Assembly: GCA_963580285.1 (NCBI GenBank)
Contig: OY757014.1
Span: forward strand, 20,562,088-20,626,087
Direction of reading: 5' to 3'
Origin: Lucinisca nassula
Lineage: Eukaryota > Mollusca > Bivalvia > Lucinida > Lucinidae
DNA length: 64,000 bases
Under the pieces are notes generated by a model, which saw only the letters and a list, made by a program, of their open reading frames with translations, did no database searches and was not told the DNA's origin. Below are positions 1 through 11,440 of this stretch, piece by piece. Made by a program: the position numbers and the translations under genes. Positions within the stretch are counted from its first letter, which is position 1; each line of letters opens with the position of its first letter.

Positions 1-295
1 AGGCGTTCATTGTGCAAGACTATCTGAAGCAAGAAAAGGTTGTTGAACTCCCTCACCCCCTGTATTCCCCTGACCTTGCCCAGTGTGACTTTGTTTTTGT
101 TCCCGCGGCTGAAAAAATACCTTTTGGGTCGAAAATTTGTACAGCTTAAACACCTCGATTCTGCAATATTCCAGTGCCTTCATAGTATACCTCGAAAAGA
201 CTACCAAAATGCATTCTATGATTAGATCAGAAGACTGAAAGTTTGTATATCTGTTAAAAGGGAATACTTTGAGGGGACAAAATAAATTTTTCATC
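1..295 (+). pseudogene. mariner-family transposase, C-terminal fragment
   Basis: The translation starting at base 7 runs into HPLYSPDLAQCDF, the third catalytic-aspartate block of mariner/IS630 transposases, normally followed by FLFPRLKK. The reading frame shifts near base 100; the +1 frame continues with FPRLKKYLLGRKF and then SAIFQCLHSIPRKDYQNAF, typical of the C-terminus. A TAG at about 223 interrupts it, and the last conserved part (YFEGTK) follows in the same frame to about 290. It is therefore a dead remnant, cut by the window edge, with at least one frameshift and one stop. The family call is by motif; the subfamily is not determined. Confidence 0.75.
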
Positions 296-299
296 TAAA

Positions 300-955
300 T
301 CTATCACGGAACCATTATTATGTGCTTAGTTGCATTCATATTTGAACAGTCGTTGTAAATGTTGTCATTGAAGCCGAATGGAAAAGGTGTCTGTAATAAT
401 TTAATCCATTTTATTTCAGTTTTATGCCGTTTAATAATTTTAAACTTAGCTATAGAATTTACATCACAGTAGCTGTTTTTCACTGGCTGTATAGAAATAT
501 CTTTTATAGAATGACCTGTACGTTTGAAATGACGGTACATGAAAAGTTATCACATATGTCAAATCCGTATACATACATGTCGAATCGGGCATGTTAACAA
601 CAGAAAAACGTCTACCGTTTACAGGCGAACAAACGATAGAGGCAGCGCATAAATGTGAACAGCACCTGTACTTCTTAGCATTGCACTTCTTTGGAAAGGA
701 TTGGTATATTTCCGAAGAATGGGCGATTTTAATAGGAAATAATCTAACTATCAGATTATTTTTAAATAAATAAGTACTACCTGTTCCACTTAAATTAACG
801 GAAGCGGCAGAAAATAACATTAATGTGCCTCAGCAATACCGACGGAAACATAGCTCAAAATTATTAATAGAATGGTTTCAAACGATTTGTTTGTTTGTTT
901 GATTTGAGGTTTAACGTCCCCCGTCAACACTTCAAACGATTTTTATAGGTTTTCC
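300..955. other. no recognisable gene
   Basis: Short ORFs here overlap in several frames and show no recognisable domain. A fragment of a dispersed repeat (the 'gaggtttaacgtcccgtcaacac' family seen complete near 10.2, 59.2 and 63.4 kb) is visible around 890-935. Nothing else is supported. Confidence 0.5.
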
Positions 956-959
956 TTGT

Positions 960-1265
960 ATAGCTCTATGTCAAGCCATTGGGCCCCGCCCCGGTGCCAT
1001 TTTTGCCCTTGGACTATAATTAAAAAAAATCTTGGTAGAAGTCCACCAGACAAAGCTTCACACCAAATACCAAAGACCTGGGCCTTTTGATTTCAGACAA
1101 GTGGCTTTGTAAAGGTTTTCCCTATATACCTCTTTGTTAACCCAGTGGGGCCCGGCTCGGTGCCATTTATGGCCCCAGGGTTATTTTTTAACAATCTTGG
1201 TAGAGGTCTACTAGATGAAGCTTCATACCAAATATCAAAGACCTGGGCCTTCTGGCTTCATACAA
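960..1265 (+). repeat. two degenerate units of a ~165-bp tandem repeat
   Basis: Two units carry the signature 'gggccc..ggtgccatttttg' followed by 'aatcttggtagaggtccac' and 'tatcaaagacctgggcctt'. The same unit is arrayed at 25.65-26.36 kb and 37.13-37.55 kb, so this is a short piece of a family dispersed across the window. Confidence 0.7.
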
Positions 1266-1276
1266 GTAGGTAATAA

Positions 1277-2320
1277 CTATAATACCAAATTGAGTGACCC
1301 AGAGGCCTTTCTGATATTTAATCTTAATCAGAGTGTCTCAACCCCAAAGTTCTGAAACCGAAACGGATGATGGACAAGACCCGGCAAACACAGCACATCC
1401 CCCTCCGAGCACACACCGCCCGACGTTGCCTATGAGACAGGTCAACTGGAGGCATCAGGCAAGAGACGCCCACCCGCGGACTTATAGGCGTCCCCCACCG
1501 AGCCAAAATCAGTAAACATGAGCCACACTCCACGGAAGTCCCGGGCATCAGGAAGGAGATGTCCAAAATAGCGAGACTTGCAAAATTTAAAATATAACAA
1601 AAAGTGTAAACCAAATCCGCTAAGATACATGTCTCACCTGACAAGTTAGTCTTAGTTTTAGTGAAATTAGAATTTTATACTGCAAAAAATAAAGATATGC
1701 TATAGTTATTTAAATCAGTACTTGAGCACTGACGTCAACACCGCAGCATCAACCTCATCACTAAGGAACTGATACTGAGCTGATGATACCCTCGGGGACG
1801 ATCGAATCATCCGCCAGCAGAGATACTGACTAAGTGGTTGCAATTAAGGCGTAACTATACCAAATTTAGTGACACAGAGGCCTTTCTGATATTTATTCTT
1901 CATCAGTGTGTCTCAATCCCAAAGTTCTGAAACCGAAACGGATGATGGACAAGACCCGGCAAACACAGCACACCCCCCTTCGAACACACACCGACCGACG
2001 TAGCCTATGAGACAGGTCAACTGGAGGCATCAGGCAAGAAACGCCAACCCGCGGACTTATAGGCGTCCCCCACCGAACCAACATCGGTAAACATGAGCCA
2101 CACTCCACGGAAGTCCCGGGAATCAGGAAGGAGATATCCAAAGTAGCGAAGCTTGCAAAATTTAATATATAACAAAAAGTGTAAACCAAATCCGCTAAGA
2201 TACATGTCTCACCTGACATGTTAGTCTTAGTTTTAGAAAAATTAGAATTTTATACTGCAAAAATTAAAGATACACTATAGTTATTTAAATCAGTATTTGA
2301 GCACTGATGTCAACATCGCA
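1277..2320. repeat. direct duplication of a ~460-bp block, offset about 570 bp
   Basis: Block 1 (about 1277-1740) and block 2 (about 1848-2315) share almost identical sequence, from 'agaggcctttctgatattta' through 'tcagtacttgagcactgacg'. ORFs of about 106-108 aa occur in both on the minus strand, but they show no recognisable domain and differ by small changes with no clear sign of coding constraint. A spacer of about 105 bp separates the blocks. A mobile element is likely, but its class is not clear. Confidence 0.6.
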
Positions 2321-2394
2321 GTATCAACCGATTTGCCCAACCAGGGACAGAGCATCAGGTACTAACAAACATGGTTTTTAAAGGTTTCTCTTAT

Positions 2395-2630
2395 TTTCCC
2401 CTTTTTATTGCCATGGCAATCAGAGTTCTGCATGGAATTAAATTATTTGAACAACTTTGAGAGAGGACCACCTAAGGATTATTTCTGCCAAGTTTTGTGA
2501 AAATTTGTTCGGCGGTTTAGGAGTAGATGTTGTTTAAAAAAATGTGAACAGATGGACGTACGACGACGACAGACGGTGAATGATCACAATAACTCACCCT
2601 GAGCCTTTGCCTTTGGCTCAGGTGAGGTAA
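2395..2630 (+). mobile_element. Helitron-like 3' tail with terminal hairpin
   Basis: A stretch resembling the ends of the arrays at 20.8 and 37.8 kb ('gccatggcaatcagagttctg' ... 'ggagtagatgttgttt') leads into a GACG-rich tract (2553-2580). A 12-bp hairpin follows at 2597-2626, with arms CTCACC/GAGCC and GGCTC/GGTGAG, and then GGTAAAA. Hairpin-then-short-tail structure is typical of Helitron 3' ends, but the CTRR end is degenerate here. Non-autonomous; no coding content. Confidence 0.5.
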
Positions 2631-2631
2631 A

Positions 2632-2860
2632 AAAACAATACATGACTTTAGTATCAGAAGAAATGACTTTACTTAACTGAAGTTCTGGAGGGTAAATATG
2701 ACTATTCAATCCATTGAAGTAGGTATTGTCGATACTTAATATATCATCTAAATATCTATACGTCCAGATTAAATAGAAGTAAATACATACATCTGCCATC
2801 AGACACACGAAAGGAAATGAACACAAACATGAGATAACTAGACCATAGTGGAACCACTAA
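2632..2860 (-). pseudogene. Penelope-like element RT fragment
   Basis: Read on the minus strand, the sequence encodes YRYLDDILSIDNTYFNGL and then HIYPPELQLSKV, matching the catalytic YLDD block of the reverse transcriptase complete at 3887-4753. It starts and ends abruptly, without a start codon and with only part of the domain. Its flanks are untranslated parts of the same element family. Dead fragment. Confidence 0.7.
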
Positions 2861-3039
2861 CAGCAAAAAAGGCCAAAAGGAGAGTTATTTTCAACAAAAT
2901 GGCCAATTGGCTATCCAAAACAAAAATATATAAGCGATACACACGTTCAAAGACGACCTATAACAAAAATAAACCGCCACAGAAGAACCGCCTTGGAACG
3001 GTCAATGCAAAGTATTTCACTAGGGATTTTACGCGGCCG

Positions 3040-3320
3040 CCATCACGATAACACACCCGTGCGCCATAATGAATTTTTCACATCTCCAAAATGGCTACTT
3101 TTCTTATGAAAATCAGTGATATTTTTCTTATTTATACTGCAAATATAGGTCGTGGGTGCTCGTTAGAACCGCCTCGTTGAGGCGGTTCTAACGAGTACCC
3201 ACAACCTATGTCTTGGAGTAAAAATAAGAAAAATAGTGTATACTCCAGTAAATCCCAGTTTTCTCTATATAAAGTGGGGTATAGTGGGGTCTTCATTTCA
3301 CGGATTAGTTCACGTGATGC
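3040..3320. mobile_element. MITE with central palindrome
   Basis: A near-perfect inverted repeat of about 115 bp is centred at about 3178, with core arms 'gttagaaccgcctcgttgag' folding back on themselves. It is flanked by the AT-rich borders seen in sibling copies ('ataagaaaaata', 'aaagtggggt'). Copies recur at 10.6, 21.0, 21.3, 22.4, 22.8, 24.1, 32.5 and 63.85 kb. The element has no coding capacity and could fold into a long hairpin. Confidence 0.7.
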
Positions 3321-3589
3321 AATCCTCGCCCTTACTTTCGTCGCGATTTAGATAAATTACTTGGTCAGTCCGCATGAAGTCTTTCTAACTCATCAGTGCA
3401 ATATCTTCGAGAACACAAAAATCAAACAAATGCAGAGATCAAACAAAAGTTAGGACTCGAAAGCAAGAAAATACTGGAATGCTGGAGCAAAAGAAAACCA
3501 ACAGTTAGACACCGATTTGCCCAATCAGGAACAGAGCATCAGTTACTAACAAACATTACATAAATTACATTTTAATTTCAAGTAGGCCT

Positions 3590-3865
3590 TTACGTTGAAA
3601 CCGTCATTGAATCTGTGGCCTGACCAAACGGCGTGCATTTAAAGAGGGAAGCAAAATTATTAACCATGGCTGAGTTAGCTACCATGCATGCAGTCTGTCG
3701 TATAACAATTATGTTATACCCAATCCTTTTATATCGCACTATGATTTTACAATATTGGTACTAAAGTCATCGCAAGAATATATTGTTTCTGAATTTAAAT
3801 ACTAAGTCTCCGTAAAATTCCGGTTCCGATATACATTGTCGCAGAAGAGATTAAAGCCCATCGTT
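3590..3865 (-). pseudogene. Penelope-like element RT, C-terminal fragment
   Basis: This is an antisense copy of the last part of the PLE reverse transcriptase ORF and its start of 3' UTR. It contains the complements of the stretches that code TACMVINPI and FNCTPV in the 3887-4753 copy. It is interrupted and lies head-to-head with the plus-strand copy that starts about 20 bp away, forming an inverted pair. Confidence 0.65.
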
Positions 3866-3886
3866 GAATTTTGAAACCCAAACAGA

Positions 3887-4753
3887 TTGGCGTCTAAACA
3901 CTTAGAAAAGGCTTTTGTGGGTATTCCGATGGGTACGAATTGCGCACCTCTTGTGGCTGATCTGTTATTGTATTGTTATGAAAGAGACTTCATGTTGTCG
4001 CTTTCCATTGATAACCAATCTGAAATTATTGAAGCTTTTAGCTCCACATCTAGATATTTAGATGATTTATTAAATATTGATAATACCTATATCGATGGTT
4101 TGATCAGTCAGATTTATCCCCAAGAACTTCAGTTAAATAAAGCAAATTCTTCTGATACCAAGGCCCCGTTTTTGGATTTACATCCATCTATTGTAGATGG
4201 GTTTGTTTCGTGCAAAATTTATGATAAACGCGATGACTTTGTTTTTGAGATTGTAAATTTTCCTTTTTTGGATGGTGATGTTCCTCGTGCGCCATCCTAC
4301 GGCGTTTGTATTTCGCAATTAATTCGATTTGCTAGAGTGTGTAGTCATGTAACTGACTTCAACACTCGTAATAAATTATTAACGGCTAAACTCCTTAATC
4401 AGGGTTATAGGTACCATAAACTACGCAAAGCCTTTTCAAAATTTTATAGACGCCATTCTGATTTAATTTCAAAATTCAATATTGGACTTAAATCTCTTCT
4501 GCAACAAGGTCTATCGGAACCCGAATTTTATGGTGACTTAGTATATAAATTCAGAAAAATATATAACCGCAATGACTTCAGCACCCAATTTCGTAAAATC
4601 ATTCTTCGATATAAAAAGATTGGGTACAGCATGGATATTATACGACAGACTGCATGCATGGTAATTAACCCAATCACGGTTGGCAACTTTGCTTCCCTCT
4701 TTAATTGCACGCCGGTGGCTCAGGCCTTAGATTCTATGACGGCTCCAAAGTAA
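3887..4753 (+). CDS. Penelope-like reverse transcriptase (5'-truncated)
   Basis: This ORF of 288 residues contains the C-terminal half of a reverse transcriptase of the Penelope-like type. GIPMGTNCAPLVADLLLY (about residues 13-30) is RT block 4, and SRYLDDLLNID (about 55-65) is block 5 with the two catalytic aspartates. A thumb and connection follow (SDTKAPFLDL, FEIVNFPFLDGDVPRAPSYG, LRKAFSKFYRRH). RT blocks 1-3 are missing upstream, the ORF begins at a TTG rather than an ATG, and no GIY-YIG endonuclease follows, so the copy is 5'-truncated and not autonomous. The 3' UTR follows from 4754. At least five partial copies of the element occur in this window. It would copy RNA into DNA; the present copy is unlikely to be active. 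Confidence 0.8.
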   Translation: MASKHLEKAFVGIPMGTNCAPLVADLLLYCYERDFMLSLSIDNQSEIIEAFSSTSRYLDDLLNIDNTYIDGLISQIYPQELQLNKANSSDTKAPFLDLHPSIVDGFVSCKIYDKRDDFVFEIVNFPFLDGDVPRAPSYGVCISQLIRFARVCSHVTDFNTRNKLLTAKLLNQGYRYHKLRKAFSKFYRRHSDLISKFNIGLKSLLQQGLSEPEFYGDLVYKFRKIYNRNDFSTQFRKIILRYKKIGYSMDIIRQTACMVINPITVGNFASLFNCTPVAQALDSMTAPK

Positions 4754-5335
4754 AGGCTTATTGAGAATTAGAGAGATATAATTCAAGGTAATGTTGGTTG
4801 GTGCCTGATGCTCTGTCTCTGGTTGGGCCCATCGGAGTCTAACTGTTGGTTTTCTTTTGCTCCAGCATTTCAGTGGTTTCTTGCTGTCGAGTCCTCACCG
4901 TTGGCTCACATCTGTGGTTCTTTGATTTTTTTGTGTTCACAGAGATGTTGCACTGATGAGTTAGGAGGCCTTCATGCGGACTGAACAAATTATTCGTCTA
5001 AATCGCGACGGAAGTAAGGGCGAGGATTGTGGCCACGTAAAATCGATTTAAGCCCCCCAGTGGAAATCTTTCCACTGACCGTTCCAAGGCGGTTCTTCTG
5101 TGGCGGTTTATTTATGGTGTTGTTTGTTACTTACTGTGTGTATCACTTGTGTCTTTTTATTTTGGATGGCCATATGGCCATTTTGTGGGAAAGTAACTGT
5201 CCTTATGGCCTTCCTTTGTTTAGGTTTCCATTATAGTCTGGTCGCTTAATGTTTGTGTTTTCTTTCCCTTTGGTGTCTTTGATGGGTGGAGTAAGTTAAT
5301 TGTATCGATTCCTGATCTTTGTTTTACTTCTACTT
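4754..5335 (+). mobile_element. Penelope-like element 3' untranslated region
   Basis: Sequence directly after the RT stop is repeated, in either orientation, near 5.9-6.45, 9.13-9.45, 10.9-11.42, 28.0, 28.5, 30.5-30.8, 34.8-35.9, 36.4-36.7, 38.1 and 60.7 kb. Landmarks are 'tgatgctctgtctctggttg', 'cagtggtttcttgctgtcga', 'ccttcatgcggactgaacaa', and 'cattttgtgggaaagtaact', ending near 'ttacttctacttt'. No coding potential is evident. Confidence 0.7.
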
Positions 5336-5339
5336 TGCG

Positions 5340-5820
5340 TAATTTATGATGCCGATAACCCTGAATAAGAAGTTTAGCTGTCAACAGTTTATTACGAGTT
5401 CTGAAGTCAGTTACATGACAGACATGCTGGCAAATCGAATTAATTGCGAAATGTCAACGCCATAGAATGCCGCACGAGAAACATCACCATCCAGGAACGG
5501 AAAATTTACAATCTCAAAATCAAAATCACCGCGTTTGTCATAAATTTTGCAAGAAACAAACCCATTTATAATAGATAGCTGTAAATTCAAAAGCGGGACC
5601 TTGTGACCTGAAGTATTTGCTTTTTTTAACTGGAGTTTCGGGTCGGGGTTTTAAACCATCGAAATAGGTATTGTCAATATTGAATAAATCAACGAAGTCG
5701 AGCAAAAGGCTTCAATGATATCAGATTGATTTTCAACGGAAAGAGACATCATAAGAAAAGAAGAACAGATCAGCCACAACGGGTGCGAAATTCGTTACCA
5801 TCAGATTACCCACAAGTTGT
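5340..5820 (-). pseudogene. Penelope-like element RT fragment, antisense
   Basis: Reverse-complement reading recovers pieces homologous to the 3887-4753 RT: the stretch before and after FPFLDGDV and SYG, the D/K-rich palm edge, and part of the YLDD block (complement near 5660-5690). Stops and frameshifts interrupt it. It abuts the plus-strand 3' UTR just upstream, so two copies are joined in opposite orientation. Confidence 0.65.
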
Positions 5821-5889
5821 CTCCTTGTACCAAATCTTATGTAAATATTGCCAAGTAGAGGCTTGACTCAGATCTTAGTTACTGAGAAT

Positions 5890-6455
5890 TACAATTTAAT
5901 TTTATAAAATGTTGATTGGAGCCTGATGCTCGGTCTCTGGTTGGGCCATCGGAATCTAACTGTTGGTTTTCTTTTACTCAAGCATTTCAGTGGTTTGTTG
6001 CCGTTGTTTTACCTCTGTGATTATTTGAACTTTGTGTTCTCTGTGATGCTGCACTGGTGAGTTAGGAAAATAGAAGTGACGGCAATGATCAGGAAGCCTT
6101 CATGCGGACCAAACAAATTGTTTGTCAAATCGCGACGGAAGTATGAGCGAGGATTGCGGCCGCGTAAAATAGATTTAACCCCCCCCCCCCCCCAGTAAAA
6201 TTATCTTAATTGACCGTTTCAAGGCGGTTCTTCTGCCGCGGTTTAGTTATTGTTTTTAGTTTGTCTTCGAGCGTGTGTATCGCTTTTGGTTTCGGATAGC
6301 CAACTGGCAATTTTATGGGAAAGTAACTGTCCATTTGGCTTTCCTCCATTGATGCTTCCATTATCGTCTAGTTATTCAATGTTTGTGTTTCTTTTCCTTT
6401 AGTACTCTGATGGGAGGTGTGGGTTAATTGTATTGATTCCTGATATCTGTGTAAT
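5890..6455 (+). mobile_element. Penelope-like element 3' UTR copy
   Basis: This is a second plus-strand copy of the PLE 3' region, with the same landmarks as 4754-5335 but more diverged. A C-homopolymer (about 13 C) lies at 6179-6193. The copy is dead, with no RT coding part attached on its 5' side beyond about 5890. Confidence 0.65.
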
Positions 6456-6459
6456 TGAA

Positions 6460-6895
6460 TTCAGCAAACAATGCAAAATGTTTTTTGGTACATATTACAT
6501 AAGAGGGAACCTGTTTTCAGTTTCTGTTATGAGTGTGTAAAGAAATCATTCTTAAGTTAAGTTTAAGGCAACATTTGAGGTTTTTTTTCTTTTATAAATA
6601 AATATTTGCTAGTAATGTCATTGTGCCTCGTTACATTTTAGAGTCGCTGACTGTATGTTCAGAGGGAAGAAAGATTTAGATGCTCGGTGGTCATAAATAC
6701 CATACCTATTGCCCTGAAGTTGTATTAAATTGGCTGGCATATAAGAACATAACACTTATGCGTCATTTCCTCACTCATATCAACAAAAAACTGTTAGTTG
6801 CCCTTCTTATAATTTCAAACCGTCCATCGCTTTTACATAAATGTTTCTCATCAGGACTTTTTATTGTCAAAGAATGCCTTATATTCTGAATAGTC
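6460..6895. other. no recognisable gene
   Basis: AT-rich sequence; a 69-aa ORF (6680-6889, +) has no recognisable domain and no splice context. Nothing supported. Confidence 0.4.
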
Positions 6896-6896
6896 C

Positions 6897-9800
6897 TCGC
6901 TTTTAGCTCACCTGTCACGGTGAGCTTTTTAGATCACATTTTGTCCGTCGTGCGTGCGTCCGTCCGTGCGTGCGTGCGTCCGTAAACAATTTCAAATAAG
7001 TGTATCTCTAATACCCCAAAGCCAATCTTGATCAAATTTCATGAGAAGCATCATCAGGTAGGGGGAGGGGGGAAGGCTCCATAAGGGTTTTGGGCTGATC
7101 AAATTGGAATTCTGGTTGCCATGGAAACAAAAAGGTTCCATAGACTTATAATGGGGAAAACGATGTCTCCACTTTTTCTCCGCCATTTCTGATCCGATCT
7201 TCATCAAACTTGCAGATAACCAGGAGGGGCTTACAGTCTACGTCGAGATCGAATTTGGGCTGCACGGTACCAACAGCGTTGGAATTACCTGCCCTTGAGC
7301 ATAAATATAAATGAAAAATGGTGTCTCCAGCTTTTCTCAGCCGTTTGTGATCTGATCTTTTTGTAACTTTTCATAAACGAGGACAAGCAGAAAATCTCGG
7401 ACGAGTTCGAATTTGGTTTGAATTTGACCAGCGGTTTTCCTGTTACATCCCCTTGAGCGTGAAAATTTTTTCCATAGACTTATAATGGGGAAAATGACGT
7501 CTCCACTTTTTCTCAGCCATTTCTGATTCGATCTTCATCAAACTTGCAGATAACCAGGCGGGACTTACAGTCTACGTCGATTTTGATTTGGGCTGCACGG
7601 GATAAACACGTTTGGAGTTACCTTCCCTTGAGCATAAATGTAAGTGAAAAATGGTATGTGCAGCTTTTCTCAGCCGTTTATGATCTGATCTCTTTGTAAC
7701 TTTTCATAAACGAGGACAAGCATAAAATCTTGGATGAGTTCAAATTTGGTTTGAATCTGACCAGCGGTTCTCCAGTTAAATCCACTTGAGCGTAAACAAT
7801 TTTCCCATAGACTTATAATAGGGAAAAGGACGTCTTCACTTTTTCTCAGGCATTTCTGATCCGATCTTCATCAAACTTGAAGATAAACAGGAGGGGCTTA
7901 CAGTCTCAGTCGAGTTCGAATTTGGGCTGTAAGGGACAAACAGCTTTTGAGTTACTTTCCCTTGAGCATAAATATAAGTGAAAAATGACGTCTCCAGCTT
8001 TACTCAGCCGTTTATGATCTGATCTTTTTAGCTCACCTGAGCCGAAGGCTGACAAGGTGAGCTTATAGTATAGGTAGGCATCCGTCATCCGTCCGTCGTC
8101 CGTCCGTCGTCCACACCTTTGAATTTGAATATCTAAGTGACTAACTGGCCAAACCCAATCATATTTTATGTGCAGCATCACTGGGTTGGGGGATGGACTG
8201 ACTGCATTTGGATTTGGACCAGTTTTGATCAGAACTGTGGTTGCCATGGAAACAAAAAGGTTCCATAGACTTATAATGGGGAAAACGACGTCTCCACTTA
8301 TTATCGGCCGTTTCTGATCCGATCTTATCAAACTTGCAGATAACCAGGAGGGGCTTACAGTCTACGTTGAGTTCATATTTGGGATGGATGAGACAAAAAG
8401 CTTTGGAGTTACCTGCCCTAGAGCAAAACTATAAGTGAAAAAGGGTGTATCCAGCTTTTCTCAGCCGTTTATGATCAGATCTTTCTGTAACTTTTTATAA
8501 ACGAGAACAAGCATAAAATCTTTGACGAGTTCGAATTTGGCTTGAAACTGAGGAGCGTTTTTTTTTTTTTCAGTTACATTCCCTAGACTTATAATTGGGA
8601 AAACGACATCTCCACTTTTTCTCCGCCATTTCTGATCCGATCTTCATCAAACTGGCAGATCACCAGGACTGGCTTACAGTCTACGTTGAGTTCAAATTTG
8701 GGCTGCACGGGACAAACACCTACTGAGTTACCTGCCCTTGTGCATAAATGTAAGTGAAAAATGGTATCTCCAGTTTTTGTCAGCAGTTTTTGACTGGATC
8801 ATTTTGTAACTTTCGGCAAAGAGGACAAGCATAAAATCTCGTGTGAGTTCGAAGTTGACTTGAATCTGACCAGTGGTTTTTCAGTTACATCCCCTGGAGT
8901 GTGAAAGATTTTCCCATAGACTTACAATGGGAAAACGACGTCTCCAGCTTTTGTCGACCATTTCGAATCAGATTTGCATCAAACTTGCAGATAACCAGGA
9001 GGGGCATACAGTCTATGTTGAGTTTGAATTTGGGCCACACAGGTCAAATGACTTCTGAGTTACCTGCCATTGAGCATAAATATTAGCGAAAAATGGTGTA
9101 TCCAGCTTTCCGCAACTGTTTTTGACGGAGGTAAGGGCGAGGATTGTGGCCACGTAAAATCGATTTGGGCCCCCCCGGTGGAAATCTTCCACTGACCGTT
9201 CCAAGGCGGCTCTTCTGTGGCGATTTATTTATGTTGTTGTTTGTTACTTACTGTGTGTATCACTTGTGTCTTTTAATTTTGGATGGCCATATGGCCATTT
9301 TGTGGGAAAGTAACTGTCCTTATGGCCTTCCTTTGTTTAGGTTTCCATTATGGTCTGGTCGCTTAATGTTTGTATTTCTTTCCCTTTGATGTCTTTTATG
9401 GGTGGAGTAAGTTAACTTTATCAATTCCTGACTTGTTTTTTACTTCTACTTTGAACTGATCTTTTTGTTACTTTTGGTAAACGAGGATAAGCATAAAATC
9501 TCTAATGAGTTCGATTTTGGCCTGAATCTGACCACCGGATTTCCAGATACATTCCCTTGAGTGTGACAAATTTTCCAATATACTTACAATGGGAAAACGA
9601 TGTCTCCAACTTTGCTTGGCTATTTCTAACCTGACCTTCATCAAACGTCCAGATAACCAGAAGGAGCTTACAGTCTATGTATTGCTCGAATTTTGGCCGC
9701 ATGAGACAGAAGGCTTTCAAATTACCTGCCCTTGAGCATATATACTAATGAAAAATAGGGTCTCCACCTTTTCTCAGCCGTTTCTAATCTGATCTTTTTG

Positions 9801-10150
9801 AAACTTTTAGTAAACGAGAACAAGCATAAAACCTTCGTCCGTCGTCCACACCTTTGAACTTGAATATCTAAGTGACTAGATGGCCAATCCCAATCAAATT
9901 TTATGTGCAGCATCACTGGGTTAGGGGATTGACTGCATTAGGTTTTGGACCAGTTTTGATCAGAACTATGGTTGCTATGGAAACAAAAATGTTCCATAGA
10001 CTTATAATGGGGAAAGCGACGTCTCCACTTTATCTCCGCCATTTCTGATCTGATCTTCATCAAACTTGCAAATAACCAGGAGGGACATACACTCTACATA
10101 GAGTTCGAATTTCGGCTGCATGAGACAAACATCTTTGGAGTTACCTGCTC
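6897..10150 (-). mobile_element. hairpin-tailed array of ~335-bp tandem units (Helitron-like)
   Basis: The array opens (minus-orientation 3' end) at 6900 with a hairpin 'gctcacctgtcacggtgagc' next to TTTTA, which on the minus strand reads GAGCTAAAA, i.e. a CTRR-like end. A GTCC/GTGC-rich tract (6945-6985) follows. Units of about 335 bp repeat to 10.15 kb, marked by 'catagacttataatggggaa' at about 7141, 7473, 7807, 8261, 8583, 8918 and 9994, plus 'cagataaccaggaggggctt'. A second hairpin start is nested at 8034-8100. A PLE 3' piece is inserted at 9128-9450. No transposase is encoded. The ORFs across it are by-products. Confidence 0.6.
9128..9450 (+). mobile_element. Penelope-like element 3' UTR fragment inside the tandem array
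   Basis: From 'ggtaagggcgaggattgtgg' to 'ttacttctacttt' the sequence is the terminal part of the PLE 3' UTR, almost identical to 5010-5335. It interrupts a ~335-bp unit, whose continuation resumes at about 9453, so the PLE fragment inserted after the array formed. Confidence 0.7.
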
Positions 10151-10154
10151 TTGT

Positions 10155-10450
10155 TTATTGGTTTGAGGTTTTACATCCCTGTCAGCACAGTGTAGGTCAT
10201 TTTGGACACGTTGCTTCTAGTTTTTGGGACTTTTGCCCGACATCGAGATGAAATTCTATCTTTAAAAGCCCTTTCCACCCAATGAAACCTATAGGATCAT
10301 TATGCATGGACCGTCCAATTGGCACCACTTTTCCTGGTCAGGCTTAGAACCTGTTTACCAGTACTCATGTGTGGTCGGTTCCAGCTCTGCATAGAAACAC
10401 CATGTAGCCTAGTCTATTTCTTCAAGCCCCCATGGGCATTCTTAAAACAT
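10155..10450 (+). repeat. dispersed ~300-bp repeat copy
   Basis: It begins with 'ggtttgaggttttacatccc', has 'ggtcattttggacacgttgc' and 'cccgacatcgagatgaaat', and ends near 'cttcaagcccccatgggc'. Other copies are at 14305-14585 (minus), 28195-28275 (partial, minus), 59164-59465 (plus) and 63335-63640 (plus). Non-coding. A SINE-like or MITE-like nature is possible, but no polymerase III boxes or terminal inverted repeats are obvious. Confidence 0.65.
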
Positions 10451-10514
10451 CAGTAATGATTTTCTGGTACACAGGTGACCGATATAGGGCCATTTGGTCC
10501 TCTTGCTAATACGA

Positions 10515-10722
10515 CTCATTACGAAAACACGCCTATACACATACATTGTAAACTTTGCCGCAGAAAAAAAAACACGAAAGTTTTAAGATGAAAAATTGAG
10601 ATATTTTTCTTATTTCTGCTCAAAATGTAGATCGTGGTACCCGCTAGAACCGCCTAATCGAGGCAGTTCTAACGAGTACCCACAATTTATACTTTGAAGC
10701 AGAAATAAGAAAAAAATAGTAA
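10515..10722. mobile_element. MITE with central palindrome (partial)
   Basis: Starts with the family terminus 'tacgaaaacacgcctata' and contains the ~110-bp palindrome centred near 10662. The sequence downstream switches to PLE RT/3' UTR at about 10727, so the far end is missing. Confidence 0.65.
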
Positions 10723-10726
10723 AATC

Positions 10727-11440
10727 ATTCTTCGATATAAAAAGATGGGGGTACAACATAAATGTTGTACGACAGACTGCATGCATGGTAGTTAACCCAA
10801 TCAGGGTTGACAACTTGGCTTCCCTCTTTAATTGCACGCCGGTGGGTCAGGCCTCAGATTCTATGGTGGTTCCAGCGTGAAGGCTTACTGAGAATTAGAG
10901 AGAATCTAATTCTATGTAATGTTGGTTGATGCCTGATGCTCTGTCTCCGGTCTGTCCCATCGGACTCTAAGTGTTGGTTTTCTTTTGCTCCAGCATTTCA
11001 GTGGTTTCTGGCTGTCGAGTCCGCGCAGTTGTTTCATATATGTGGTTGTTTGATTTTTTGTGTTCACGGAGATGTTGCACTGATGAGATAGGAGCCCTTC
11101 ATGCGGACTGAACAAATTATTTGTCTAAATCGCAACGAAAATAAAAGCGAGGATTGTGGCCACGTAAAATCGATTGAAGCTCCCTAGTGGAATTCGTTTC
11201 CGCTGACAATTTCAAGGTGGTTATTCTGTCGCGTTTCTTTTTTGTTATGGTTTGTCTTTGAGTGTTTGTATCGCATATATTATTTTGTTTTGGATAGCCA
11301 ATTGGTCATTTTGTGGGAAAGTGACTGTCCTTTTGGCTTTCCGATATTGATGTTTCCATCAGGGGCTGTTGTTTCATGTTTGTGTTTCTTTCCCTTTAGT
11401 GTCTCTGATGGGAGCTGTGTCACGGAATGCGTCTTATCAT
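10727..11440 (+). pseudogene. Penelope-like element: RT C-terminus and 3' UTR
   Basis: Bases 10727-10880 correspond to the last ~50 codons of the PLE RT (region coding RQTACMV and NCTPV in the better copy), with small indels. The 3' UTR landmarks follow to about 11440. The RT part is truncated and frameshifted. Confidence 0.65.

Noticed and set aside
3887..4753. Telomerase-like or LTR-type reverse transcriptase
   Set aside because: The G-x-P-M-G and YLDD blocks and 3' UTR structure fit Penelope-like elements; no LTRs or protease/RNase H are present.
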